Source of the DNA: Vulcanimicrobiota bacterium | GTDB lineage: Bacteria > Vulcanimicrobiota > Vulcanimicrobiia > Vulcanimicrobiales > Vulcanimicrobiaceae | NCBI GenBank assembly: GCA_027459645.1 | Contig: DAIDHQ010000012.1 | Coordinates: 1 to 64,000 of the forward strand | DNA: 64,000 nucleotides | Direction of reading: 5' to 3' | Shown here: piece by piece, positions 17,026 through 25,033 of the stretch | Layout of the letters: each line of letters begins with the position of its first letter | How positions within the stretch are numbered: the stretch's first letter is position 1 | Program-made: the position numbers and the translations under genes | Notes under the pieces: model-generated | What the model was told of the DNA's origin: nothing | Databases searched by the model: none | The model's input: only the letters and a program-made list of their open reading frames with translations

Positions 17026-18162
17026 ATGATGAACCATATCAAAAGACTCGTGACCGCGCTCGTCAGCCTCGCGCTTGCCGTTTCTATGGCCGGCGCGCCC
17101 GCGTATGCGCAGATCAACGACAAGATGGTTCACGTCAAGGATATCGCTCACGTGCAGGGCGTTACGGGCAACCAGCTCGTGGGCTACGGCGTTGTCGTCG
17201 GCCTCCAAGGCACGGGCGACTCGACCTCGGTGATTTTCACCAGCCAAACGATCCAGAACATCCTGCAATCCTTTGGGCTCTCGGTCTCGCAGAACGCCGT
17301 GCGCACGCGCGACGTCGCGGCCGTCATTGTGACCGCGACCCTGCCGCCGTTCGCGCATTCGGGCGACAACATCGACGTGACGGTCTCCGAAATGGGCGAC
17401 GCGACCAGCCTTCAGGGCGGAACGCTCGTCTTGACGGAGTTGCGCGCAGCAAACAATCTCGTGTATGCGACTGCCCAAGGGCCGGTCTCCGTCGGCGGAT
17501 TCTTGGCCGGATCGAACGGATCGGGCGTCGCTCAGAACTTCACGGGCGCGGGACGCATTCCCAACGGCGGCATCGTCGCGCGCGACATGATCACGCCACT
17601 GGAAAACGGTCAGAACGGCTTCAACTACGTGTTGACCACGCCCGATTTTAAGACGGCGGCGAATCTCGCCTCCGTGCTCAATGGGCGTTTCGGTGCCGGA
17701 ACCGCATTTGCGATGGATGCCGAAACGGTGCACGTGACGCTTCCCGCCGCGTACGCGAACAATCCGGTTCAGTTCCTGGCCGACGCCTCCGATCTGCGCT
17801 TCACGCAGGACGAGGTCGCCAAAGTCGTCATGAACGAGCGCACCGGAACCGTGGTTTTCGGCGGCGATATCAAGCTTGCGCCCTGCGCGATTGCGCACGG
17901 CGACCTGACGATCACGATCACCACGCAGAATCAAGTGGTCCAACCCAATCCGCTCGCGAACGGCCAGACGGCGCAGCAGAGCAACTCGCAGATCAACGCG
18001 ACGCAGCACGGAAAACAGCTCTCGTTCATCGCCGGCGCAGCAACGCTCGCGTCGGTCGTACGAGCCCTCAATACGCTCGGCGTCTCGCCACGCGACCTGA
18101 TCGCGATCGTGCAAGCGCTTCGCGCCGCGGGTTCGCTGCAGGCCGACCTGGAGATCCAATAA
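17026..18162 (+). CDS. flgI: flagellar P-ring protein FlgI
   Basis: A 378-residue protein that forms the peptidoglycan ring around the rod. The signal peptide ends at about GAPAYA-QIND. The mature N-terminus VHVKDIAHVQGVTGNQLVGY and GLQGTGDST are the family signature; LPPFAHSGDNIDVTVSEMGD and RIPNGGIVARDM also match. The C-terminus reads LGVSPRDLIAIVQALRAAGS, as in other FlgI. Full length. Its TAA shares a base with the next ATG. Confidence 0.97.
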   Translation: MMNHIKRLVTALVSLALAVSMAGAPAYAQINDKMVHVKDIAHVQGVTGNQLVGYGVVVGLQGTGDSTSVIFTSQTIQNILQSFGLSVSQNAVRTRDVAAVIVTATLPPFAHSGDNIDVTVSEMGDATSLQGGTLVLTELRAANNLVYATAQGPVSVGGFLAGSNGSGVAQNFTGAGRIPNGGIVARDMITPLENGQNGFNYVLTTPDFKTAANLASVLNGRFGAGTAFAMDAETVHVTLPAAYANNPVQFLADASDLRFTQDEVAKVVMNERTGTVVFGGDIKLAPCAIAHGDLTITITTQNQVVQPNPLANGQTAQQSNSQINATQHGKQLSFIAGAATLASVVRALNTLGVSPRDLIAIVQALRAAGSLQADLEIQ

Positions 18163-18533
18163 TGAGCGGCATCGGAGATATCGGCAAGGCGGTTCAAGCC
18201 GCTGGGGCCGCGCAACAGACGCAGAAACTGACGCCCGAACAGCAGCAGGCGCTCAAGCGTTTGCACGAAGCGGCGACGCAACTCGAAGGCGTCTTTATGC
18301 AGATGGTGATGAACTCGATGCAAGAGACCGTTCCGAAGGATTCGATCTTCGGAAAGGAATCGGCTTCGGAAGAGACCTGGCAGTCGATGCTCTCCGACGA
18401 GCGCGCCCAAGCGATCGCAAAAAGCGGTTCGCTCGGTATCGCCAAAGTGCTCGAAGAGCAGCTCAAATCGCAGGTGCTCGCCGATGCGAGCAAAGAGTCC
18501 AAAGTGCAAGTCGACGGGAGGATCGATCCGTGA
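18162..18533 (+). CDS. flgJ: rod-binding protein FlgJ (N-terminal domain only)
   Basis: A 123-residue rod-cap/scaffold protein. The core QLEGVFMQMVMNSMQETVPK is the FlgJ N-terminal signature, followed by ESASEETWQSMLSDERAQAI. The muramidase/glucosaminidase domain that E. coli FlgJ has at the C-terminus is absent, as in many non-enteric species, so peptidoglycan must be opened by another enzyme. Placed directly after flgI with a one-base overlap. Confidence 0.9.
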   Translation: MSGIGDIGKAVQAAGAAQQTQKLTPEQQQALKRLHEAATQLEGVFMQMVMNSMQETVPKDSIFGKESASEETWQSMLSDERAQAIAKSGSLGIAKVLEEQLKSQVLADASKESKVQVDGRIDP

Positions 18534-19009
18534 GCGATTCCTGGGAAGCGTTCGCGAATGCCCTTCAGGTTGAATCGGCGCTGCTTTCGCGCGTTGCCGA
18601 CGCTTCGACGCGTCTGACGCAGGCGCTGGTCGAAAACGAAGTCGAGAAGATCGCCACGATCGAACGCGAGCTGGATACGGCGCGCAAAGCCTATCAGTCG
18701 GCCTCCGGGACGCGCCGGGGCATGCAGGTCCGCGGATTCGGCGCCTTGACCTTGCGTCAAGTCTGCGGCTATGCGCCGCGCGCGATGTGGCCGGTACTCA
18801 ACCAGCGGCTCGTGGAGCTTACGACGACCTCGATCGCGCTTGGCATTACGACCAACAACAACAAGGCGTTGATCCTCAGCGGCATGGACCGCCTGATGAA
18901 GGTAACCTCGGCGTTGCAGAAAGCCCACAACGACGGCCCCGGTACGTACAAGCGGCGCGGTTACGTTCCGCCTCCCTCCAATAGCGTCTTGGTGAGCAGC
19001 AAAGCATGA
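18530..19009 (+). CDS. flgN: flagellar export chaperone FlgN-like
   Basis: A 159-residue, mostly helical protein (EAFANALQVESALLSRVADA, then VEKIATIERELDTARKAYQS) with the layout of FlgN, the cytosolic chaperone that escorts FlgK and FlgL to the export gate. The C-terminus is a short Pro-rich tail. Placement immediately before flgK, with 4-base overlaps on both sides, is the main support; sequence conservation in FlgN is always low. A different export chaperone is possible. Confidence 0.75.
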   Translation: MSDSWEAFANALQVESALLSRVADASTRLTQALVENEVEKIATIERELDTARKAYQSASGTRRGMQVRGFGALTLRQVCGYAPRAMWPVLNQRLVELTTTSIALGITTNNNKALILSGMDRLMKVTSALQKAHNDGPGTYKRRGYVPPPSNSVLVSSKA

Positions 19010-21159
19010 GTTCGTTCTTCCCGCAAAGCACGTTCTTCGGCATCGACATGATGGGCAACGCGCTCAACATGTTCTCCGTCGCCGAAAATCAGACGAGCGA
19101 TAACATTTCGAACGTCAATACACCCGGTGCGTCGCGCCAGCAGGTCGATTTCACCGAGCAGACGCCGCTCGTCGGTTCGCCGTTCATGGCGACGCACGTA
19201 CCCGGCACCGCCGGTCAAGGCGTGACGATTTCGCAGATCGAGCGCATCCACTCCGATACGTACGACGCGATGTTCCGCGGTGCGTCGTCGTCGCAGAATT
19301 TTTACCAGACGCAGCAGCAGATGCTTCAAGGCGTGCAGTCGCAACTCGGCGATCCGAACGCCGGCGTAGGGACGCAGTACGCGGCGTTTCAAACCGCAAT
19401 CTCGCAATTGGTCTCACAGGCCGGCAGCGGAAATCCCGGCGCGTCGCGGGCCAACGTCCTTAATGCCGCACAGACGCTGGCGAGCGCGCTCAACAACTCG
19501 TCGAGCGCCATCTCCAATGCCGAAGCCCAGGTCATGCAGCAGGGCGATCAGCTGGTGACGAAGGTCAACGGGATCCTCGATCAGATCGCGGCGCTCAACG
19601 GGCAGATCCGCGCTTCGACCGCCGTGGGCGACAACCCCAACACGTTCAAAGATCAGCGCGATTATCTGATCGACCAGCTTTCGCAATATCTCTCGACGAA
19701 CACGTCGATTCAGGCGGACGGTTCGACGCTGGTCACGGTCAACGGGCAGGCGCTCGTGAACGACACGGTGACATATCACCTCAACAATCCGATCATCGGG
19801 CAGGCGACGAACGGCACGCCCACGTTCCAAATCAATTTCGCCAATCCGGCTCCGACGTCGACGACGCCGGGGATTCCGCTCGGCTCGGGTCAGTTGGGCG
19901 CGCTGCAAGACCTCTACAACAACAAGCTTGCCGCCTACGGGACGCAGCTCGATCAGTTCGCGGGCGCGCTTTCGAACGAAGTCAATCGCATCACGCAGGC
20001 CGGGTTCGATCAAAACGGCCAGCCCGGAACCGCGCTCTTCCAGCCCCTCGTCGCGGGTCAGCCCATTACGGCGGGCAATATCCAGTGCGCGATCACCGAT
20101 CCGACCCAGTTGCCCGTCTCGCTGGCGAACACCAGCGCCGGCAACCTCGTCGTTCCGCTCAACTCGTCGAATAACACCGTCGACACCTCGCAGCAGCTGA
20201 CCAACAACGGCAATCTCGCAAACCCGCCGGCGGCGCCGCTGATCGGTACGCTCACGGTCAGCGTGGACGGCGTGACGAGCACGTTCAACTACAATACGAC
20301 GGCCGGCCAGAACTCCGACACGATCAACGACTTCGTCTCGAACTTCAACGCCGCGCACACCGGCGTCACGGCGTCGTTCGATCCGAACTCGCAGCGCATC
20401 GTCTTTGCGCGCGATCCCCAGAACGAAGATCTGGTGCTGCGCGGCAAGCAGCAAGGCAACGCCGAAACGCCGCAGTTCACGATCACGGACAGCAACTTTG
20501 TCGCCGGTACGCCGGCGGTTTCGCTGGTCGGCGTACTCGGCGCTTCGAACATCAACGGCGTCGTGCAAGGCGCGAACAATGCCTTCGCGGCAAGCGACAA
20601 CGGCGGCGCCAACGCGCTGGTGAAAATGTTCCAAGCCAACGTCGGCATTCCGGCGCTGGAAACGATCAGCACGACGGCGGCCGTCGCGGGAACGGCGATG
20701 ACGGTCGCACTCCCGTCCGGCGTTACCAACGTTCAGGTCGGCCAGGTGCTGACGATCGACGCGCAGCCCGGCGGCGCCGCGCCGCAAGAGAACGTCACCG
20801 TGACCGGCATCACGATCAATCCCGCGACGGGGATCGAATCGGTCACGTTCACTCCGGCGCAAAATCATGCGGCCAATTTTAGCGTCACCAGCGCACAAGT
20901 GCAGACCCTGCAGCAGTTCTACGGACAGACGATCACGCAGGTCGGCATCGACACACAAACGGCGATTACGGGTAATCAGACCCAGACGTCGCTCGCAAAC
21001 AACATCAACCAGACGCGCCAGAGCATTTCGGGGATCAACCTGGATGAAGAGACCCAAAATCTGATCAAGTACCAGAACGCCTATGCGGCTGCCGCCAAGA
21101 CGATCGCGGCCTTGAATCAGATGCTCAACACGGTCATTACCGGACTCGGCGTCGGGTAG
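19006..21159 (+). CDS. flgK: hook-filament junction protein FlgK
   Basis: A 717-residue HAP1 protein, exported and placed between hook and filament. The N-terminal D0 helix begins FFGIDMMGNALNMFSVAENQ with the signature SDNISNVNTPGASRQ. The C-terminal D0 helix is QNAYAAAAKTIAALNQMLNT after INLDEETQNLIKY. The middle (about 300-640) is a large, Thr/Asn-rich insertion, giving a protein longer than the 550 residues of enteric FlgK. Overlaps flgN by 4 bases. Confidence 0.95.
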   Translation: MSSFFPQSTFFGIDMMGNALNMFSVAENQTSDNISNVNTPGASRQQVDFTEQTPLVGSPFMATHVPGTAGQGVTISQIERIHSDTYDAMFRGASSSQNFYQTQQQMLQGVQSQLGDPNAGVGTQYAAFQTAISQLVSQAGSGNPGASRANVLNAAQTLASALNNSSSAISNAEAQVMQQGDQLVTKVNGILDQIAALNGQIRASTAVGDNPNTFKDQRDYLIDQLSQYLSTNTSIQADGSTLVTVNGQALVNDTVTYHLNNPIIGQATNGTPTFQINFANPAPTSTTPGIPLGSGQLGALQDLYNNKLAAYGTQLDQFAGALSNEVNRITQAGFDQNGQPGTALFQPLVAGQPITAGNIQCAITDPTQLPVSLANTSAGNLVVPLNSSNNTVDTSQQLTNNGNLANPPAAPLIGTLTVSVDGVTSTFNYNTTAGQNSDTINDFVSNFNAAHTGVTASFDPNSQRIVFARDPQNEDLVLRGKQQGNAETPQFTITDSNFVAGTPAVSLVGVLGASNINGVVQGANNAFAASDNGGANALVKMFQANVGIPALETISTTAAVAGTAMTVALPSGVTNVQVGQVLTIDAQPGGAAPQENVTVTGITINPATGIESVTFTPAQNHAANFSVTSAQVQTLQQFYGQTITQVGIDTQTAITGNQTQTSLANNINQTRQSISGINLDEETQNLIKYQNAYAAAAKTIAALNQMLNTVITGLGVG

Positions 21160-21178
21160 GGAAAGGGAGTTCTAACCG

Positions 21179-22498
21179 ATGCGTATTGCAACTTCGACGA
21201 TCTACGACGCACAGACGGCCTCGATCGACAATCTCACCGCCACATATCAGAACCAAGGGCAGCAACTGTCGACGGGCAAATCGCTCAACGCACCCTCCGA
21301 CGATCCCACGGTTATCGCGCAAGATCTTACGGTGCGCGCCGACAATGCGGTGCAGACGCAGCTCGGGAAGAACCTGAGCGATCTGAACTCGCAGCTAACC
21401 GCGGTCGACGGCGCGCTTTCGAGCTTGACGAACGTCATGCAGAGCGCCCGCAACCTGGCCGTCGAGGGTGCGAGCGACACCGTCAATGCGTCGCAGCGTC
21501 AAGACATCGCGAAGCAAATCGATCAGTTGCTGCAAGAAGCCGTCGGCATTGCGAACACCCAGTACGACGGCAAGTACGTCTTCGCCGGTACGAACGTACC
21601 GTCGTCGGTTCCGCTCGTGCAGACCCAGGGCAGCCCGATTTCGAGCGTCACCTCGCAAGGAAACGTCGTCCAGCAAACGCAGGAATTGCCCAACGGAACC
21701 AGCGTTCCCACGGGCGTCACCCTGCAGCAGGCGTTCAATTTCGGTGCGACAGACGGTTCGCCCGACGTGTTTCAAACCTTGATCGCCCTGCGCGATTCGT
21801 TGCAGAATAGCTCCGTCGTCGACGAGAGCCAGACGCGCGTGAACCTTCCCGCGACGAGCGTGGCCACCACGACGACGCTGACCCAGTTGAGCACCGGCTC
21901 GGTGCCGCAGATACTCGCTACGCCGTTGAAACCGGATTCGACCGGTGACGTCACGATCAATATCGCCGACGGGACGAGCACGAGCGGCGTGAACGTGACG
22001 TTCTTGCCGACCGACACGATGGCGAATATCGTGACGAAGATCAACGCGGCGGCAAACGCCATCGGCGTTACGGCTTCGTTCAATTATCAAACGCAGCGTC
22101 TCAGCCTCACCAGCAGCTCGAATCCGCCCGTGCCGTTCCAGATCCAGGACGTGCCGAGTACCGGTGCGACCAATTCCGGGAATTTCGTGGAAGCCTTCGG
22201 CTTGGTCGGACAGGCGAGCACCACGTCGTTCGTCTCGACGCAATTGGGAGACTTCGACAACGCCATCAACCAGACGCTGAGCGCCCGCGCGACGATCGGA
22301 GCCACCCTTCAAAACGTCTCCGACCTGACCCAGACGGCGAGTTCACAGGTCCTTAACGACACGACCGTGCAGTCGAATCTGGAAGATGCCGATATTGCTA
22401 AGGTAACGTCGGATTTCTCGAAGACGCAAACGGTGTTACAAGCCGCCTACGCGACCACGTCGCGCCTAGAGGCCAAGACGCTCTTCGACTACCTATAG
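21179..22498 (+). CDS. flgL: hook-filament junction protein FlgL
   Basis: A 439-residue HAP3 protein. The N-terminus is flagellin-like (RIATSTIYDAQTASIDNLTA, QQLSTGKSLNAPSDDP) and the C-terminal helix ends FSKTQTVLQAAYATTSRLEA. A central domain of about 200 residues (NIADGTSTSGVNVTFLPTD) makes it longer than enteric FlgL (317). Follows flgK after 19 bases and precedes fliW. Confidence 0.94.
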   Translation: MRIATSTIYDAQTASIDNLTATYQNQGQQLSTGKSLNAPSDDPTVIAQDLTVRADNAVQTQLGKNLSDLNSQLTAVDGALSSLTNVMQSARNLAVEGASDTVNASQRQDIAKQIDQLLQEAVGIANTQYDGKYVFAGTNVPSSVPLVQTQGSPISSVTSQGNVVQQTQELPNGTSVPTGVTLQQAFNFGATDGSPDVFQTLIALRDSLQNSSVVDESQTRVNLPATSVATTTTLTQLSTGSVPQILATPLKPDSTGDVTINIADGTSTSGVNVTFLPTDTMANIVTKINAAANAIGVTASFNYQTQRLSLTSSSNPPVPFQIQDVPSTGATNSGNFVEAFGLVGQASTTSFVSTQLGDFDNAINQTLSARATIGATLQNVSDLTQTASSQVLNDTTVQSNLEDADIAKVTSDFSKTQTVLQAAYATTSRLEAKTLFDYL

Positions 22499-22521
22499 AT
22501 TAGCGAGAGGAAATACCGGCG

Positions 22522-23016
22522 TTGAGCATTATGGAAACCGGCATGGAAACGAGCCAAACGCAGACGATCGAATTTCCGCGATTCGGTGCATGCACGTTCT
22601 CCGCGAGCGACGTGATCGAATTCCCGTGGGGCATCCCGGGTTTCCCGAACTTGCGCCGCTGGCTCGCCCTCACGCTCGAATCTCACGCAAGTTTCGTGTG
22701 GCTCCAGAGCATCGACGACCCGAAGGTCGCGCTGCCGACCACCGATCCGTACTACATCTTCGAAGACTACAACCCGAAGCTGCCGCCCTACGTGGTCGCG
22801 GCGCTCGAAATCGCCGATCCCTCGGATTTCACGATGCTTTGCGTCGTGGTGGTCACCGAAAACGCCGAAGAGATGACGATCAACCTGCTCGCCCCGATCG
22901 TGGTCAATCTGCGCAGCCGCAAGGCGCGCCAGATCATGCTTGAAAGCTCGGGTTACTCGACCCGCCACCCGATCCCCCGGAAGCAGGCCACCGCGGAAGG
23001 CCAGCCCGCAAGCTAG
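22522..23016 (+). CDS. fliW: flagellar assembly factor FliW
   Basis: A 164-residue cytosolic protein that binds flagellin and, when free, sequesters CsrA, coupling flagellin level to its translation. The core is visible: VIEFPWGIPGFPNLRRWLAL, FVWLQSIDDPKVALPTTDPY, and VVVTENAEEMTINLLAPIVV. A TTG at 22522 is 9 bases after a GAGAGGAAA; the next ATG at 22531 would be 18 bases away, so TTG is favoured slightly. It sits directly before csrA and flagellin, the classic order. Confidence 0.93.
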   Translation: MSIMETGMETSQTQTIEFPRFGACTFSASDVIEFPWGIPGFPNLRRWLALTLESHASFVWLQSIDDPKVALPTTDPYYIFEDYNPKLPPYVVAALEIADPSDFTMLCVVVVTENAEEMTINLLAPIVVNLRSRKARQIMLESSGYSTRHPIPRKQATAEGQPAS

Positions 23017-23053
23017 TTAGAAGCTCCCCGAGCATCGCCACGGAGGGCCTGAC

Positions 23054-23344
23054 ATGCTCGTTCTCAGCCGGAAGATCAACGAATCCATCATGATCGGGGA
23101 TTCGATTCGCGTCGTCATCGTCGCGGTCGATCGCGATCAGGTCAAGCTGGGGATCGAAGCGCCCCGTGAGGTGCCCGTTCACCGCTCCGAGATTTACGAG
23201 GAGATCCAGCGCGCGAACCGCGCGGCCGCCCAGGCCGCCAGCGGCGCGCCCTCCGAGCCGGCTGCCACCCACGCGACCCTGGGTGCCTCCAAGGCCAAGC
23301 TCCAGCCTCGTAAAAAGTCGCCAAATCCACACCCCGGCCACTAA
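23054..23344 (+). CDS. csrA: translational regulator CsrA with C-terminal extension
   Basis: A 96-residue RNA-binding dimer that blocks translation by covering GGA motifs near ribosome binding sites. The N-terminal 55 residues are canonical: [20 protein letters not shown] and [20 protein letters not shown]. CsrA is usually about 60-75 residues; here a Pro/Ala/Ser-rich tail of about 35 residues follows (residues 60-96). Placed between fliW and flagellin. Its TAA stop lies within the sigma-28-type promoter of flagellin (23342-23344). Confidence 0.96.
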   Translation: MLVLSRKINESIMIGDSIRVVIVAVDRDQVKLGIEAPREVPVHRSEIYEEIQRANRAAAQAASGAPSEPAATHATLGASKAKLQPRKKSPNPHPGH

Positions 23345-23368
23345 AGTCTCGCTGCGGCGCTCCGATAC
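23342..23368 (+). promoter_or_regulatory. sigma-28 (FliA)-type promoter for flagellin
   Basis: TAAAGTCT at 23342-23349, an 11-base spacer, and TCCGATAC at 23361-23368, against the consensus TAAAGTTT-N11-GCCGATAA. Spacing is exact. The -35 box starts on the csrA stop codon. Transcription should start near 23375, about 80 bases before the flagellin start. Confidence 0.75.
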
Positions 23369-23376
23369 CATCGGTA

Positions 23377-23398
23377 GAGGGGACAGGATGCTCCCCTC
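23377..23398 (+). promoter_or_regulatory. CsrA-binding hairpin in flagellin leader
   Basis: A 6-bp stem (GAGGGG with CCCCTC) presents a 10-base loop ACAGGATGCT. This matches the CsrA site pattern, GGA in a hairpin loop within ACARGGAUG. It lies right at the predicted 5' end of the flagellin mRNA. A second GGA is in the ribosome binding site (GGAGG at 23447-23451), so a two-site arrangement like that of B. subtilis hag is likely. Inferred from pattern. Confidence 0.65.
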
Positions 23399-23456
23399 CA
23401 GGACATGTCTAGTAACGCGCGTTTGATCGATCTTCGCGCACATCATGGAGGAAAAA

Positions 23457-24746
23457 ATGGGTCAAGGTCTGAGCATTGCCAACAATCTGTTGGCAAACAA
23501 CGTCCAGTTAAACCTCAATCGCAATCAAGAGTCGCTTCAAAACGTCGTAACCCAACTGTCGTCCGGCCTGCGCATCAACACCGCAGCGGATGATCCCTCT
23601 GGGCTTGCGATCTCGACGAACCTGCAAACGCAGGTCGATGCGTTCAATCAAGCTTCTTCGAACGTTCAGAACGCCAACAATGCGGCGCAAGTCGCGCTCG
23701 GCGCGTTAACGACGACGACCAACATTCTTCAGCGTATTCGCAATCTCGCTGTCGAAGCTGCGTCCGACATCAACAGCAACAACGACCGCACGAACCTTCA
23801 AACCGAAGTTTCGCAGCTGTTGCTCGAAGTCAATCGTATCGCGCAAAACACCAACTTCAACGGTCAGGCATTGCTCGACGGAAGCCACTCCGGCTTCCAG
23901 CCGCAGCAGGCCGCGTATGTGAACGTCACGGCGAACGCCGCGCTTGCCAGCAACGGCAACATCGCGACGGTCAACGGCGTGAACTATGGCTTCCTGGCCG
24001 CGTCGGTCAGCGCGAACGCGACCGGCAACTTCGCGACCACCATCGGCTCGGCAAGCGCCTACGCCGCCACCGCCGGTGGTACGTACGCGACGGTCGACGG
24101 CACGATCGAACTCCAGGTTATTAACACCGGCGTTTCGATCGCCGTTCAAGAAACGTTCATCAACTCGGCGACCGGTGCGATCTCGGTTGACTCGACGCTC
24201 TTCGCGGCCCAGTCGGTTTCGGCGGACTTCGAGAACGTCTCGATCACGATCGGCTCGTTCGCAACGGCCGACGTCGGTACGACGTCGTTCATCAAGATCA
24301 GCCAGAACGTCGCAGCCCTGACGAACCCGAACAACCCCGCATTCAACTTCCAATCGGGCGCCGACGAAGGCGACGTCATCCAGCTCGGCATTCAAGCAAC
24401 GAACACGCAGACACTTCGCATCTCGAACGTCAACGTGGCGGTCTCGTCCTCGAACAGCCCGTCGCTCGGCGCAGAAGATGCCATCGGTCAGATCGACCAA
24501 GCACTGCAAACGCTGCTCAACCAGCAGGCGCAAATCGGTGCCGTCGTGGTCCGGCTCAACATCGACAAGGACAACGACAACGTTGCAGCCACCAACTTGC
24601 AGGCGGCGGAATCCAACATCCGCGACCTCAACGTCGGCCAAGCAACGACCGAGTTCACGAAGCTGCAGATCCTGGTGCAAGTCGGCACCTCGGTCTTGGC
24701 ACAATCGAACGCAAACGCGCAATCGGTACTGGGTCTGTTCCGATAA
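23457..24746 (+). CDS. fliC: flagellin
   Basis: The filament subunit, 429 residues from the ATG at 23457, which is preceded by GGAGG (23447-23451); an in-frame ATG 12 bases earlier overlaps that site and is less likely. The D0/D1 N-terminal helices contain LSSGLRINTAADDPSGLAIS and ANNAAQVALGALTTTTNILQ; the C-terminal part ends VQVGTSVLAQSNANAQSVLG-LFR, the conserved end. The variable middle (about 150-330) is Thr/Ser/Asn-rich, a good surface for glycan attachment. FliW and CsrA genes sit upstream and glycosyltransferases downstream. A terminator follows the stop. Confidence 0.96.
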   Translation: MGQGLSIANNLLANNVQLNLNRNQESLQNVVTQLSSGLRINTAADDPSGLAISTNLQTQVDAFNQASSNVQNANNAAQVALGALTTTTNILQRIRNLAVEAASDINSNNDRTNLQTEVSQLLLEVNRIAQNTNFNGQALLDGSHSGFQPQQAAYVNVTANAALASNGNIATVNGVNYGFLAASVSANATGNFATTIGSASAYAATAGGTYATVDGTIELQVINTGVSIAVQETFINSATGAISVDSTLFAAQSVSADFENVSITIGSFATADVGTTSFIKISQNVAALTNPNNPAFNFQSGADEGDVIQLGIQATNTQTLRISNVNVAVSSSNSPSLGAEDAIGQIDQALQTLLNQQAQIGAVVVRLNIDKDNDNVAATNLQAAESNIRDLNVGQATTEFTKLQILVQVGTSVLAQSNANAQSVLGLFR

Positions 24747-24766
24747 CCTTCGGAACGCTCGCAGTA

Positions 24767-24799
24767 AGAGGGGTGTCGCTTCGGCGACGCCCCTCTTTT
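24767..24799 (+). terminator. rho-independent terminator after flagellin
   Basis: A 13-bp stem (24767-24779 pairing with 24784-24796, one G-T pair) closed by a TTCG tetraloop and followed by a T-run. It lies 20 bases after the flagellin stop, so flagellin is likely transcribed as its own unit, apart from the glycosyltransferases downstream. Confidence 0.85.
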
Positions 24800-24828
24800 C
24801 ATTTTGCCTGATGTGCCGGCGTATAATA

Positions 24829-24994
24829 GCGACGACCAGGCGCCACATAGCCACTCGTGCGCCGCTCCTCGCAATTCCATCCGTGGAATTGCTCCTGCTG
24901 CCTGCGGATTCGGCCGAAGGCCGAAACGCCACAGGTTCCGCGAAGCGGAACCCTGCAGAGCCGCACTAGCGCCTATGTGGCGCCTGCTCGTCGC
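24829..24994. repeat. multi-hairpin palindromic intergenic element
   Basis: Outer arms at 24829-24850 and 24973-24994 are inverted copies over 22 bases with about one mismatch. Nested between them are three more perfect hairpins: 24871-24892 (9-bp stem, 4-base loop), 24909-24925 (7 bp, GAA loop) and 24934-24952 (8 bp, GAA loop). The layout is a cloverleaf or cruciform of about 166 bases between the flagellin terminator and the first glycosyltransferase gene. No coding frame is credible. It could be a MITE-like repeat or structured RNA. Confidence 0.65.
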
Positions 24995-25033
24995 CTCTAA
25001 CGCAAAGGGCGCGCAAAACCGAAGAAAAGAACG

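Noticed and set aside
16444..18159. 571-residue open frame on the minus strand over flgH/flgI
   Set aside because: Arg/His/Asp-rich shadow of GC-rich coding DNA; both flagellar genes on the plus strand are unmistakable.
19414..21057. 547-residue minus-strand frame over flgK
   Set aside because: Arg/Asp-rich translation typical of antisense to Ala/Val/Thr-rich genes.
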